The notes beneath the pieces are model-generated. The model was given only the letters and a program-made list of their open reading frames with translations, did no database searches and was not told the DNA's origin. Of a DNA stretch of 64,000 nucleotides, positions 43,391-51,646 are shown piece after piece (the first letter of the stretch is position 1; each line of letters opens with the position of its first letter). The translations under genes and the position numbers were made by a program. This DNA comes from Streptomyces asoensis (lineage in GTDB: Bacteria > Actinomycetota > Actinomycetes > Streptomycetales > Streptomycetaceae): contig NZ_BNEB01000002.1 in the NCBI RefSeq assembly GCF_016860545.1, positions 1,550,001 to 1,614,000 of the forward strand. The letters run 5' to 3'.

Positions 43391-43403
43391 AGGAAACTTT
43401 CCT
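43391..43403. promoter_or_regulatory. Palindrome AGGAAACTTTCCT in the chitosanase promoter
   Basis: Exact AGGAAA/TTTCCT arms around one C, 53 bases before the chitosanase start. I recall that streptomycete chitosanase genes are controlled by a ROK-family repressor (CsnR) binding a palindrome in this position; that this is the same motif is not checked. Confidence 0.6.
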
Positions 43404-43455
43404 GTCAGTTGCAGTGCAGAGTAATTCCACCCCCCACTCCCCAACTGGAGCCACT

Positions 43456-44292
43456 GTGGTGCACATGTCCCGGCCGTCCGACGGCCCCGCCCCCGCCTCC
43501 CGTCGCCTCTTCCTCGCCCTCACCGGCGCCCTCGCCCTGACCCCGTTCCTCGACTCCCGCGGGGCGTCCGCCGTCACCGCGGCGAAGAACCTCGACGACC
43601 CGGCGAAGAAGGAGATCGCCATGAAGCTGGTGTCGAGCGCGGAGAACTCCTCGCTCGACTGGAAGGCCCAGTACCGGTACATCGAGGACATCGGCGACGG
43701 ACGCGGCTACACCGCCGGCATCATCGGGTTCTGCTCCGGCACCCACGACATGCTCGACCTCGTCCAGCTCTACAGCGACCGCAAGCCCGGCAACGTCCTC
43801 GCCAAGTACCTGCCCGCCCTGCGTGCGGTCGACGGCTCCGACTCCCACGCCGGTCTCGACCCCGACTACCCGAAGGACTGGCGCAAGGCCGCCCAGGACA
43901 CGGCGTTCCAGCAGGCCCAGAACGACGAGCGTGACCGCGTGTACTTCAACCCTGCGGTGCGGCAGGGCAAGACGGACGGTCTGCGGGCCCTCGGGCAGTT
44001 CGCCTACTACGACGCCATCGTCATGCACGGCGACGGGACCGATCCCACCAGCTTCCGCAACATCCGCAAGCGTGCGCTGAACAAGGCGAAGCCGCCGGCC
44101 CAGGGCGGTGACGAGACGGCGTACCTGAACGCCTTCCTCGACGCCCGGGTCTGGGCCATGAAGCAGGAGGAGGCGCACAGCGACACCACTCGCGTGGACA
44201 CCGCCCAGCGGGTGTTCCTGCGCAAGGGCAACCTCGACCTCGACACGCCCCTGGACTGGAAGGTGTACGGGGACAGCTTCCACATCGGCTGA
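43456..44292 (+). CDS. csnA: Secreted GH46 chitosanase
   Basis: A 278-residue exo-acting precursor that cuts chitosan. Tat-type signal ASRRLFLALTGALALTPFL, cleavage near residue 40. The mature enzyme starts NLDDPAKKEIAMKLVSSAENSSLDW and keeps E63 and D81 (IEDIGDGRGY), equivalent to catalytic E22 and D40 of the Streptomyces N174 chitosanase. FCSGTHDMLDLV, NDERDRVYF and GQFAYYDAIVMHG are also conserved. GTG start with GGAG five bases upstream. Two palindromes lie in its promoter and a strong hairpin follows it. Confidence 0.95.
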   Translation: MVHMSRPSDGPAPASRRLFLALTGALALTPFLDSRGASAVTAAKNLDDPAKKEIAMKLVSSAENSSLDWKAQYRYIEDIGDGRGYTAGIIGFCSGTHDMLDLVQLYSDRKPGNVLAKYLPALRAVDGSDSHAGLDPDYPKDWRKAAQDTAFQQAQNDERDRVYFNPAVRQGKTDGLRALGQFAYYDAIVMHGDGTDPTSFRNIRKRALNKAKPPAQGGDETAYLNAFLDARVWAMKQEEAHSDTTRVDTAQRVFLRKGNLDLDTPLDWKVYGDSFHIG

Positions 44293-44308
44293 GCGGTCCC
44301 GGGCGCGG

Positions 44309-44347
44309 CGGCGGCCGGTACGAGGGGAGAACGCGTACCGGCCGCCG
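44309..44347. terminator. Hairpin terminator between chitosanase and lipase
   Basis: Perfect 14-base stem (44309-44322 with 44334-44347), 11-base loop, between the convergent genes. Confidence 0.82.
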
Positions 44348-44349
44348 TC

Positions 44350-44389
44350 GACTCGTGTCAGAGCGTGTTGACTCGTGTCAGGGCATGAA
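44350..44389. repeat. 20-bp direct repeat over the lipase stop codon
   Basis: GACTCGTGTCAG begins both copies (44350 and 44370); 16 of 20 positions match. The second copy contains the lipase TGA (44378-44380, minus strand), so the downstream copy looks like a duplicated gene end. Confidence 0.7.
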
Positions 44390-45703
44390 GGGCAGCAGGG
44401 CGCAATTGGACGTGACCGGGCGGTCCTTGAGCCGGTCGGTCAGCCAGGAGATGGCGTCGCCCTGGTCGGTGAGCAAGGGGGTGACGTGGTTGAGGATGGA
44501 GCGGCCGAGGCCGGGCAGGATCACCGGCTTGTAGGTGACGTCGACGCCCTTGGCGCACCATGCGACGGCGAGGGCGCGTGCCTGGGCGTGCGGCACGAGG
44601 TCGTCCGCGGTCCCGGTCGCCACCCGCACCGGGGAAGCCGGTGCGAGGGCGCCGATGCGCTGGTCGGCGAGGAACGCCTTGAGGGCCGGTTCGGACCGGA
44701 TGATGTCGCTGAGGGAACGTCCGTCGGTGGTCCAGGCCGTGCTCTTCGCGGAGTTGTACGCGAGCAGGGCGTCACCCACGCACATCGTCGACAGGTCCTT
44801 GAGCGCGGCGCGGCCGGTGGCGTTCAGGTGCGCGTCGGCGATCGGCGCGAGGGCGGGGTCGGACTCCAGGAAGCCGTTCACCGACCAGCCGAGCGCGCCG
44901 GCCAGGTCGCTGCCGTCGATGGCCTTCGTGACGGCGACCAGATCGGCCGGCGGCGCCCCGCTGTAGGTTCCGGCGAGGGTGACGTCGGGGGCGTACGCGG
45001 GCTGGAGTTCGGCGGCCGCCGCCGTGGCACCGCCGCCCTGGCTGTAGCCGTAGAGCGCCACCCGGGAGCCGGCGGTCAGCGACGCGGTGTCCAGCGACCG
45101 GGCCGCGCGTACGGCGTCCAGGACGGCGTGGGCCTCGTCGATCCGGTTGACGTAGGTGTGCAGCCGGTCGGTCGCGCCCAGGCCGGTGTAGTCGGTGACG
45201 ACGACGGCGATGCCCCGGGCGAGGAGCCGGTAGACCGCCAGGTCCTCGTAACCGACGGACAGCGTCTGGCTGTTGACGGAGAGCGGGCGTTCGAGGCCGA
45301 GGGAGGCGGCGCACTGGTCGCCCTGTCCCATGGTGCCCGGGGCGACGACGACCAGGGGGCGCGCTCCGCTGCCCGTCCAGCGGGCGCTCGGTTCGATGTA
45401 GGCGCCGGTGACCGCCATGGGCCGGCCGGCGGAGTCGGTGGACTTGTACATGAGCCGGGTGGCCGTACCGGGCAGCGGGCCGTCGAGCCCCGGCAGGCTC
45501 AGGGCCAGGGGCAGCCGCTCGGAGCGGATCAGGGTGCCGTCGGCCGCCGGGAGGGTGGCGGGCGGGTTGTAGAACGCGGGGATGGTGACGCCGCGCGAGA
45601 CCACGGCGTCCGACTGCGAGGTCGCGTGGGCGGGTACCGCGGTGACGCCGAGGCAGGCGGCAGCGGAGACGGCTGCGGCCAGCAGGCGGGTGGGGGCGGG
45701 CAT
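44378..45703 (-). CDS. Secreted lipase (LIP/secretory lipase family)
   Basis: A 441-residue precursor with signal peptide LLAAAVSAAACLGVTAVPAHA. The alpha/beta-hydrolase nucleophile S221 is in LYGYSQGGGATAAA. D in GTADDLVPHAQA and H in ILNHVTPL complete a likely triad. The N-terminal FYNPPATLPAADGTLIRSERL text and the IAVVVTDYTGLGA block match secretory triacylglycerol lipases of actinobacteria. GGAGG lies five bases before the ATG. Confidence 0.9.
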   Translation of the reverse strand: MPAPTRLLAAAVSAAACLGVTAVPAHATSQSDAVVSRGVTIPAFYNPPATLPAADGTLIRSERLPLALSLPGLDGPLPGTATRLMYKSTDSAGRPMAVTGAYIEPSARWTGSGARPLVVVAPGTMGQGDQCAASLGLERPLSVNSQTLSVGYEDLAVYRLLARGIAVVVTDYTGLGATDRLHTYVNRIDEAHAVLDAVRAARSLDTASLTAGSRVALYGYSQGGGATAAAAELQPAYAPDVTLAGTYSGAPPADLVAVTKAIDGSDLAGALGWSVNGFLESDPALAPIADAHLNATGRAALKDLSTMCVGDALLAYNSAKSTAWTTDGRSLSDIIRSEPALKAFLADQRIGALAPASPVRVATGTADDLVPHAQARALAVAWCAKGVDVTYKPVILPGLGRSILNHVTPLLTDQGDAISWLTDRLKDRPVTSNCALLPFMP

Positions 45704-46063
45704 GGCGGACCTCCGGAAAGGTGGGAGGCCGAGCCTTCGTCTGCGGCTCGGGTGGCGGACGGCCCGGTGGGGTGCGGACCGTGACGACCGAGCGGTGCGG
45801 GGCCCCGGTCGTCCACCGTTGCCCCGCACCGCTCTTAGACGAACTGTCAGGACCGTAGCGAGGGATGAGTTACCTCGGGTAGCGGCCGGTAGGTTACGTT
45901 TCAGTAATATGACTCCCCAGTAGCAAGGCGGTAGCAACGCGGAGTCTTCGCTTCGTTCACCCTGGCGATCGGACGCACCGCAACCGCCGCCCATAAGCGG
46001 TCTCTTGGCGTCAATCGCCGACAAAGCGCAACCCCGGGACGGCCCGCGGCTAGCGTCCCGGCC
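45704..46063. other. Divergent promoter region, lipase / membrane protein
   Basis: No gene. An AT-richer patch (about 45880-45915) is followed by an 11-base tandem pair, TAGCAAGGCGG and TAGCAACGCGG (45921-45942), possibly a binding site. Confidence 0.45.
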
Positions 46064-46711
46064 ATGAACACCGACCGCACGCGCGGCACGCAACTCGGCG
46101 ACCGCGACTCCCGCGACGACGCCCTGGTACCGCCCCCGACCGGCAGCCACCACTCCTCGAACCAGACGGCGACCGCGAGCGGCAGCGCCAGGATCACGCA
46201 GAAGAACACCCAGCTGAAGTTCTCCGTCCCCGTGATCGGACCCCTCATCGGCATGGCGTACGCGCATCCGCTGATCGCGGGGCTCACCGCGGTGGCGGTC
46301 GTCGGGGGAGGCGGCGCGGCGATCAGCGCGGCCCTGCCCGACTCGCCGTCCTCGCCCTCGACGGCCCTGGTCCGCGGCTTCGTCATGGAACGCTCGGACG
46401 GCCAGAAGGCCCCGACCGGCTACGACTTCACCTCCACACCGCCCGTGGTCGCAGGCCCCGGCGCGGACGCCCTCTACCTCCAGGGCGGCTTCCTGATGTC
46501 CACCGACGGCAAGCTGGCCTCGTGGGGTTCGTCCGGGGTGCCCACGGCGCAGGACTGCCGCAAGGCCGTCGCCGATGACCCGTCACGCAAGGCGGCCGTC
46601 TCCGTCGGCTACGCCATGTGCTACCTCGACCGCAACGGCGACCCGGGCTACCTCACCATCACCGCCTCGCAGGCGGACTCCGTCACCGTCGACACCGCCC
46701 ACCTGGGCTGA
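46064..46711 (+). CDS. Membrane-anchored protein of unknown function
   Basis: A 215-residue protein. The N-terminal 50 residues are hydrophilic, then one or two helices (VIGPLIGMAYAHPLIAGLTAVAVVGGGGAAISAAL), then an outer domain ALVRGFVMERSDGQKAPTGYDFTSTPPVV ... CRKAVADDPSRKAAVSVGYAMCYLDRNGDPGYLTI with two cysteines. Resembles a small extracellular domain in streptomycete proteins of unknown role. Confidence 0.65.
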   Translation: MNTDRTRGTQLGDRDSRDDALVPPPTGSHHSSNQTATASGSARITQKNTQLKFSVPVIGPLIGMAYAHPLIAGLTAVAVVGGGGAAISAALPDSPSSPSTALVRGFVMERSDGQKAPTGYDFTSTPPVVAGPGADALYLQGGFLMSTDGKLASWGSSGVPTAQDCRKAVADDPSRKAAVSVGYAMCYLDRNGDPGYLTITASQADSVTVDTAHLG

Positions 46712-46742
46712 CCCGTCCGGCGGCGGAAGGGTCACCGGACCG

Positions 46743-47738
46743 GTGTGGTTGACTGCTCGTGTGCTGCACGAGTCGGTCTTCCGCACCACTGACCTGCCGG
46801 TGGACGTCCGGTTCGAGGCGTGGACGGAACGCATGGGCCGCACCCACGCGCCCATGCGGCTCACCAGTGACCGTGTCGCGGACTACCACGCCCACCAGCG
46901 GGTGATCGAACTCGGCGACGTCGTGGTGTGGTCGGCCACCTTCGACCACCTGGTCTTCCGCCGCACACCCCGGCTCATCCGCCAGTCGGACCCCGAGAGT
47001 TACCACCTGTCCCTCCTGATCGAGGGCGAAGGGGCGGCCGACTGGGGCCGACACCGTGCGGCCTACCGGATCGAGGACTTCCACACCAACTCCTCCTCCC
47101 GGTCCTACGAGATCGTCACCGGCCCCGACCCGGTCACCCTCGTCGCCGTCGAGCTCCCGCGCGCTCTCGTGGCCGTGCCCGGGCACCGCGCCGACCAGGT
47201 CGTCGGGCGCCGCGTGTCGGGCCGCGAGGGGACGGGCGCCCTGCTGGCGCAGTTCCTGCGCCGGCTGGTCTCGGACACCGCCTCCTACCGGCCCTCCGAC
47301 GGACCCCGGCTCGGCACGGTCGCCACGGACCTGGTCAGCGCCGTCTTCGGACACGCCGTGGACGCCGACGTCGCCCTGCCGCCCGAGACCCGCGAACGCA
47401 CCCTCGCCCTCCACGCCAAGGCGTTCATCGGCCGGCACCTCGCCGACCCGGACCTGACCCCCGCCTCGGTCGCCGCCGCCCACCACGTCTCCCGCAGCTA
47501 CCTGTACCGCCTCTTCCAGGCCGAAGGCCTCACCGTCGCCGCCTACATCCGCGAGCGGCGACTGGCCAATGCCCGCCGCGACCTCACCGACCCCCGGCTG
47601 CGCGGGCTGCCCGTCCACGCCATCGGCGCCCGCTGGGGCTTCCCCCGCGCCGCGGAGTTCACGCGGGCGTTCCGCGCCGCCTACGGCCATCCGCCCAGCG
47701 TCCTGCGCGCCCCGTCACCACCCCCGGACGTCGGCTGA
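46743..47738 (+). CDS. AraC-family transcriptional regulator
   Basis: A 331-residue protein. The N-terminal part (VFRTTDLPVDVRFEAWTERMGRTHAPMRL) is the AraC-binding-like domain of the streptomycete family. The C-terminal double HTH is complete (LTPASVAAAHHVSRSYLYRLFQAEGLTVAAYIRERRLANARRDL to RAFRAAYGHPPSVLRA). The start may also be GTG at 46761. The next gene in the same direction is an MFS exporter, so control of export is plausible. Confidence 0.9.
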   Translation: MWLTARVLHESVFRTTDLPVDVRFEAWTERMGRTHAPMRLTSDRVADYHAHQRVIELGDVVVWSATFDHLVFRRTPRLIRQSDPESYHLSLLIEGEGAADWGRHRAAYRIEDFHTNSSSRSYEIVTGPDPVTLVAVELPRALVAVPGHRADQVVGRRVSGREGTGALLAQFLRRLVSDTASYRPSDGPRLGTVATDLVSAVFGHAVDADVALPPETRERTLALHAKAFIGRHLADPDLTPASVAAAHHVSRSYLYRLFQAEGLTVAAYIRERRLANARRDLTDPRLRGLPVHAIGARWGFPRAAEFTRAFRAAYGHPPSVLRAPSPPPDVG

Positions 47739-48002
47739 TCCGCCCCCGGTGGACGCAGTGCCAAGCAGCTGTGGACCGTCCGCCAACGACACACCCCGCG
47801 CGCCTCCCGCATCCTGGTGATCACCGCGGCCCACCGCCGCGGAACCCGGGGCCGTGCCAGGACGACGGGGGAGTCCTGGCACGGCACGGACACACGCCGT
47901 CGCACCGGGCGCGTGCGGCCCGAGTGGTGACGGTCCGGACGCGGGCGTAGCGTCTAACGGTGGACCCGACGGCGGACACCACGTCCGCCGACCTCTCCCA
48001 GG

Positions 48003-48020
48003 GCCCGCTCCCGAGCGGGC
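48003..48020 (+). promoter_or_regulatory. Dyad just before the MFS start codon
   Basis: GCCCGCTC-CC-GAGCGGGC, eight-base exact arms, nine bases upstream of the ATG at 48029. It could be an operator or an RNA hairpin hiding the ribosome site. If translation instead begins at GTG 47960 it is coding. Confidence 0.45.
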
Positions 48021-48028
48021 GACACGCC

Positions 48029-49582
48029 ATGAGCCAGCCCTCGCAGCCGACCTCAGCGCCCCGAACCACCACCCGGCAGGACGGTGGCAGCAAGGCCATG
48101 GCGCTGCTGGTCATCGCCTCGTGCCAGCTGATGGTGGTCCTGGACATCACCATCGTGAACATCGCGCTGCCCGACATCCAGCGCTCCCTGGACTTCTCCA
48201 CCACCAGCCTCGCCTGGGTCGTCAACGCGTACACCCTCACCTTCGGCGGCCTGCTGCTCCTCGGCGGCCGGGTCGGCGACATCCTCGGCCGGCGACGGGT
48301 CTTCATCTTCGGCGTGCTGCTGTTCGTGCTCGCCTCCCTGCTCGGCGGACTCGCCCAGAACGAGGGCCAACTCCTCGCCGCGCGGGCCGTGCAGGGTGTC
48401 GGCGGCGCCATCGCGTCCCCGACCGCCCTCTCCCTGGTCAGCACCACGTTCCGGGAAGGACCCGAGCGCAACCGGGCCTTCGGTGTCTTCGCCGCCGTCT
48501 CCGCGGGCGGCGGCGCCATCGGTCTGCTCGCGGGCGGCATCCTCGTCGAGTACCTCGACTGGCGGTGGGTGCTCTTCGTCAACGTCCCCATCGGACTGCT
48601 CATCGCCCTCGCCACGCCCCGCTACATCAGGGAGTCCGAGCGCCATCCCGGCCACTTCGACATCGCCGGCGCGCTGACCTCCACCGTGGGCATGGTGCTG
48701 CTGGTGTACGGGTTCATCAGAGCCGCTCAGGAAGGCTGGCGGGACACGCTCACGATCGCCTCGTTCGTCGCGGCCGTCGTCGTCCTCGGCGTGTTCGTCC
48801 TCGTCGAACGGCGCTCCCGGCAGCCGATCACGCCGCTGCACATGTTCGCCGACCGCAACAGGGCGGGCACGTACGGCATCATGCTCTGCCTCGCCGCGGC
48901 GATCTTCGGCATGTTCTTCTTCCTCACCCTCTTCGTGCAGAACGTGCTCGGCTTCAGCCCGCTCGCGGCCGGCTTCGCCTTCCTGCCCGTCAGCGCCGTC
49001 ATCGCGGTCGGCGCCGGACTGGCCTCACGGTTCCTGCCCACGTACGGCCCGAAGCCGTTCATGGTCGTGGGCGCCCTCCTCGCGGCGGGCGGCCTGTCCT
49101 GGCTGACCCTGACCGACGTGGACTCCACCTACCTGGGCAGTGTGCTCGGCCCGATGCTCGTCTTCAGCCTGGGCATGGGGATGGAGTTCGTCTCGCTCAC
49201 ACTGATGGCCCTCTCCAACGTGTCCCCGCGCGAGACCGGGGCGGCCTCCGGACTCCTCAACGCCACCCAGCAGGTGGGCGGTTCGCTCGGACTGTCCATC
49301 CTGGTCACGATGTTCGGCACCGCCAGCCGCAACGAGGCGGACAAGCAGGTCCCCGCCTTCCTGGCCCAGGCCACCCCGGTCGAACGGCTGCGCTTCCAGC
49401 GCACCGGGCAGCTGCCCGCCCCGTGGTCCGACGAGGTGCTCACGTCCGGTGTCTCGGCCGCCTTCGTCATGGCCGCGATCTTCACGGTCCTGGCCGCCCT
49501 GATCGCGATCGTGGTCATCCAGGTCCGCCCCTCGGACCTGGAACGCCTCAAGGGCGGCTCCGTGCCGGGCGCGGGCGCCTGA
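48029..49582 (+). CDS. MFS exporter, DHA2 (EmrB/QacA) family
   Basis: A 517-residue membrane protein with 14 predicted helices. Motif D1-like LMVVLDITIVNIALPDIQRSLDFSTTSLAWVVNAYTL, motif A GGRVGDILGRRRVF and the long LFVQNVLGFSPLAAGFAFLP loop are typical of DHA2 proton-driven drug exporters. Start at 48029 (MSQPSQPTSAP); a GTG at 47960 is possible. Probably under the AraC-type regulator upstream. Confidence 0.93.
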   Translation: MSQPSQPTSAPRTTTRQDGGSKAMALLVIASCQLMVVLDITIVNIALPDIQRSLDFSTTSLAWVVNAYTLTFGGLLLLGGRVGDILGRRRVFIFGVLLFVLASLLGGLAQNEGQLLAARAVQGVGGAIASPTALSLVSTTFREGPERNRAFGVFAAVSAGGGAIGLLAGGILVEYLDWRWVLFVNVPIGLLIALATPRYIRESERHPGHFDIAGALTSTVGMVLLVYGFIRAAQEGWRDTLTIASFVAAVVVLGVFVLVERRSRQPITPLHMFADRNRAGTYGIMLCLAAAIFGMFFFLTLFVQNVLGFSPLAAGFAFLPVSAVIAVGAGLASRFLPTYGPKPFMVVGALLAAGGLSWLTLTDVDSTYLGSVLGPMLVFSLGMGMEFVSLTLMALSNVSPRETGAASGLLNATQQVGGSLGLSILVTMFGTASRNEADKQVPAFLAQATPVERLRFQRTGQLPAPWSDEVLTSGVSAAFVMAAIFTVLAALIAIVVIQVRPSDLERLKGGSVPGAGA

Positions 49583-49719
49583 CGCGGGACCGTCCGACGA
49601 GAGACGTGAACCGCACGGGCACACGCCCACCCCGTGCCTGCGTCCACCTACCGTCCACCTGACCGTCCGTCTCCCGTGCCCGTGGCCGGGAGGGCCGGCC
49701 GGGCGGCCAGGGTCCGCAC

Positions 49720-50606
49720 ATGGGGCGACGAGACGTGGGAATCCTGCACCCGGGATCGATGGGCGCACAGGTGGCGGCGCAGGCCGTGGCGGCGGGAGCG
49801 ACGCTCCGGTGGCTGCCGCAGGGCAGATCGGCGGCGACCCGGGAGCGCGCCGGGGACATCGGGCTGCGGCCCGCCGCCGACCTGCGGGAGCTGGCGGGGG
49901 CGTGCGAGATCCTGCTGAGCGTGTGCCCGCCCGCCGCCGCGCTCGACGTGGCGGCGCAGGTGGCGGACGCCGGCTTCCGGGGCGTCTACGTCGACGCCGA
50001 CGCCGTGGGACCCGAGCGGATGGCCGAGATCACGGACGTCTTCGAGGGCGGCGCCGTGACCGTGGTGGACGGGGGGATCGCCGGCCCGCCCCCGGCGAGC
50101 CCGCGCGGACCCGGTGCTACCTCTCCGGGGACGACACGGCCGTGGCGCGCGTCCGCGACCTGTTCGAGGGCACCGCTCGCACCCCGTTCGTCCTGCCGGG
50201 GCCCGTCGCACGGGCGTCCGCGCTGAAGCCGGCGTTCGCCGCCTACAACAAGACGTACGCCCTCGCCGCCCGGGCCTGCGCTCTCGCCGACGGCCACGGT
50301 GTACTGGACGACCTCGTCGACCTGGCGGGGCACCTCCTGCCGGACACCCCGCTGGGCACGCCGGAACATCTACCCACCGCGGGGGCGAGGGCCTGGCGCC
50401 GGGAACCGGAGATGCGCGAGATCGCCGGGGCCTGCCGGGCGGCTGGGGTGTCCGCCGCATTCGCCGAGGCGGCCGCCGCGACGTTCGGACGGTGGGAGGC
50501 GCACAAGGACGACCAGGCCGTGACCGCCGGGGAGTTGATCGCCGAGCTCGGCCGGGGGACCCCGTCCGGGACGTCGCCCGGACGGAAGGGTTTGCCGTCG
50601 CGGTGA
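49720..50606 (+). pseudogene. NAD-binding 6-phosphogluconate-dehydrogenase-like (DUF1932) gene with one-base frameshift
   Basis: From ATG 49720 the frame gives RRDVGILHPGSMGAQVAAQAVAAGATLRWLPQGRS (Rossmann GxxxMG form), CEILLSVCPPAAALDVA and VTVVDGGIAGPPP, then loses sense. The frame one base over continues PARTRCYLSGDDTAVARVRDLFEGTARTPFVLPGPVARASALKPAFAAYNKTYALAARACAL to a TGA at 50606, the DUF1932 half. One missing base in the C-run at 50089-50093 (or the G-run at 50071-50076) restores GPPPGEPARTR and a 295-residue whole. Sequencing error, phase variation or true decay are all possible. Confidence 0.8.
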
Positions 50607-51064
50607 GCGGCAACGCGAAGTCCATGAGTGAACCGAACAGGAAGACGAGTGAAGAGTCCGCGACCAAGCGGGTGACCGCGTCCAAGGCACGGCGCACCGC
50701 GGACAAGGCGACCGCTCCGGCGTCCCGCGCGGCGAAGACCGCCGCGGCCAAGACCGACGGCGCCGCCTCGGCCACCAGGGCCGGGGTCCAGCGCTCGGCC
50801 GAGGTGACGACCGGTGCCGTGCAGAGCGCCGCGCACAGTGCCTCGCGCGGCGTCGAGGCGAGCCGCCAGGCCATCGTCGCGACGTCGGGTCAGGTCGCCG
50901 CGACCGCCAAGACGGCCTGGACGGTCATCGCGCACCGCAAGCTGATCGCCGCCGGTGTCGGCGCCGGTCTGTCCGCGCTGACCGCCGCGTCGTACGCGGT
51001 GGGCCGTCGGTCCGCCCGGCACACGCACGGTCCTCTGACCCGGCTCACGGGCGGCCGGATCTGA
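50603..51064 (+). CDS. Ala/Lys-rich protein with C-terminal membrane helix
   Basis: A 153-residue protein whose first 110 residues are Ala, Lys, Arg, Thr-rich and helical (KRVTASKARRTADKATAPASRAAKTAAAK ... GVQRSAEVTTGAVQSAAHSASRGVEAS), then IAAGVGAGLSALTAASYAVG, a short membrane helix. It looks like a histone- or phasin-like, possibly DNA- or envelope-binding protein; no family named. The GTG start overlaps the TGA of the frameshifted dehydrogenase (GTGA), or it starts at ATG 50624. Confidence 0.65.
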   Translation: MSGNAKSMSEPNRKTSEESATKRVTASKARRTADKATAPASRAAKTAAAKTDGAASATRAGVQRSAEVTTGAVQSAAHSASRGVEASRQAIVATSGQVAATAKTAWTVIAHRKLIAAGVGAGLSALTAASYAVGRRSARHTHGPLTRLTGGRI

Positions 51065-51090
51065 CCCCACCCGGTCGAGGTCGGCAGATC

Positions 51091-51121
51091 GGCCCCCGGT
51101 GCGGACACCGCACCGGGGGCC
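51091..51121 (+). terminator. Hairpin terminator
   Basis: Perfect 14-base stem (51091-51104 with 51108-51121) and three-base loop, 27 bases after the Ala/Lys-rich gene. Confidence 0.85.
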
Positions 51122-51556
51122 GGGCCGTGCCCGCCCCCACAGATCGCCACCACGGATCGCATCCGCGAACTTCTTGAGCCCACCGCCGTCACCCGCCGGC
51201 CCGCCATCGAGAACCGGGGAGCCCTGGCCCGCGCGGGACACCGCCGGGCCGCCCTGCGGGAGGCAACTCGGCATTTTGTGAGCGTAGTTGTGCTCACCGA
51301 ACGGCGAATTCCGGCCTTGCGCAAGGGTGCCGCGCCGCCCCGTCACCGCACACCGCCTACGTGCTGGCGACCTGCGTTGCCCTTCCCGAAGGTGAACTAC
51401 GGCCGCCCGCCGAGAGCGGGCTCCGCCGCCGTCCACGCCGCCGGTCGCGGTCAGGCGCCCGGCCGACCTCTCGGCCGTGGGCCAGGACGCACGCCGCACC
51501 CCGCCCGCCTCCCCGACCCGCGCCCCGCTCACCCCGGGCGGGATGCGTCCAGCATC
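51122..51556. other. Intergenic region, no gene supported
   Basis: Frames through this stretch are Arg/Pro-rich with no ribosome site. It holds nothing I can name before the promoter at 51557. Confidence 0.35.
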
Positions 51557-51586
51557 TTGACCTTGCTCCGCGCCGCGGCTTAGCGT
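51557..51586 (+). promoter_or_regulatory. Putative HrdB-type promoter of the GH106-like gene
   Basis: TTGACC (51557-51562) and TAGCGT (51581-51586) with an 18-base spacer, close to the vegetative -35/-10 consensus, ending about 60 bases before the start codon. Confidence 0.6.
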
Positions 51587-51604
51587 TCCCGCGTTCGAGT
51601 CGGA

Positions 51605-51618
51605 TTGAAACGATTCAA
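51605..51618. promoter_or_regulatory. LacI-type operator TTGAAACGATTCAA
   Basis: Arms TTGAA/TTCAA around ACGA with a central CG, 29 bases before the start codon and just after the putative transcription start. The form is that of LacI-family operators. No lacI gene is adjacent. Confidence 0.65.
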
Positions 51619-51646
51619 CTTCGGGAACGATCACTTGGGAGCGTTC

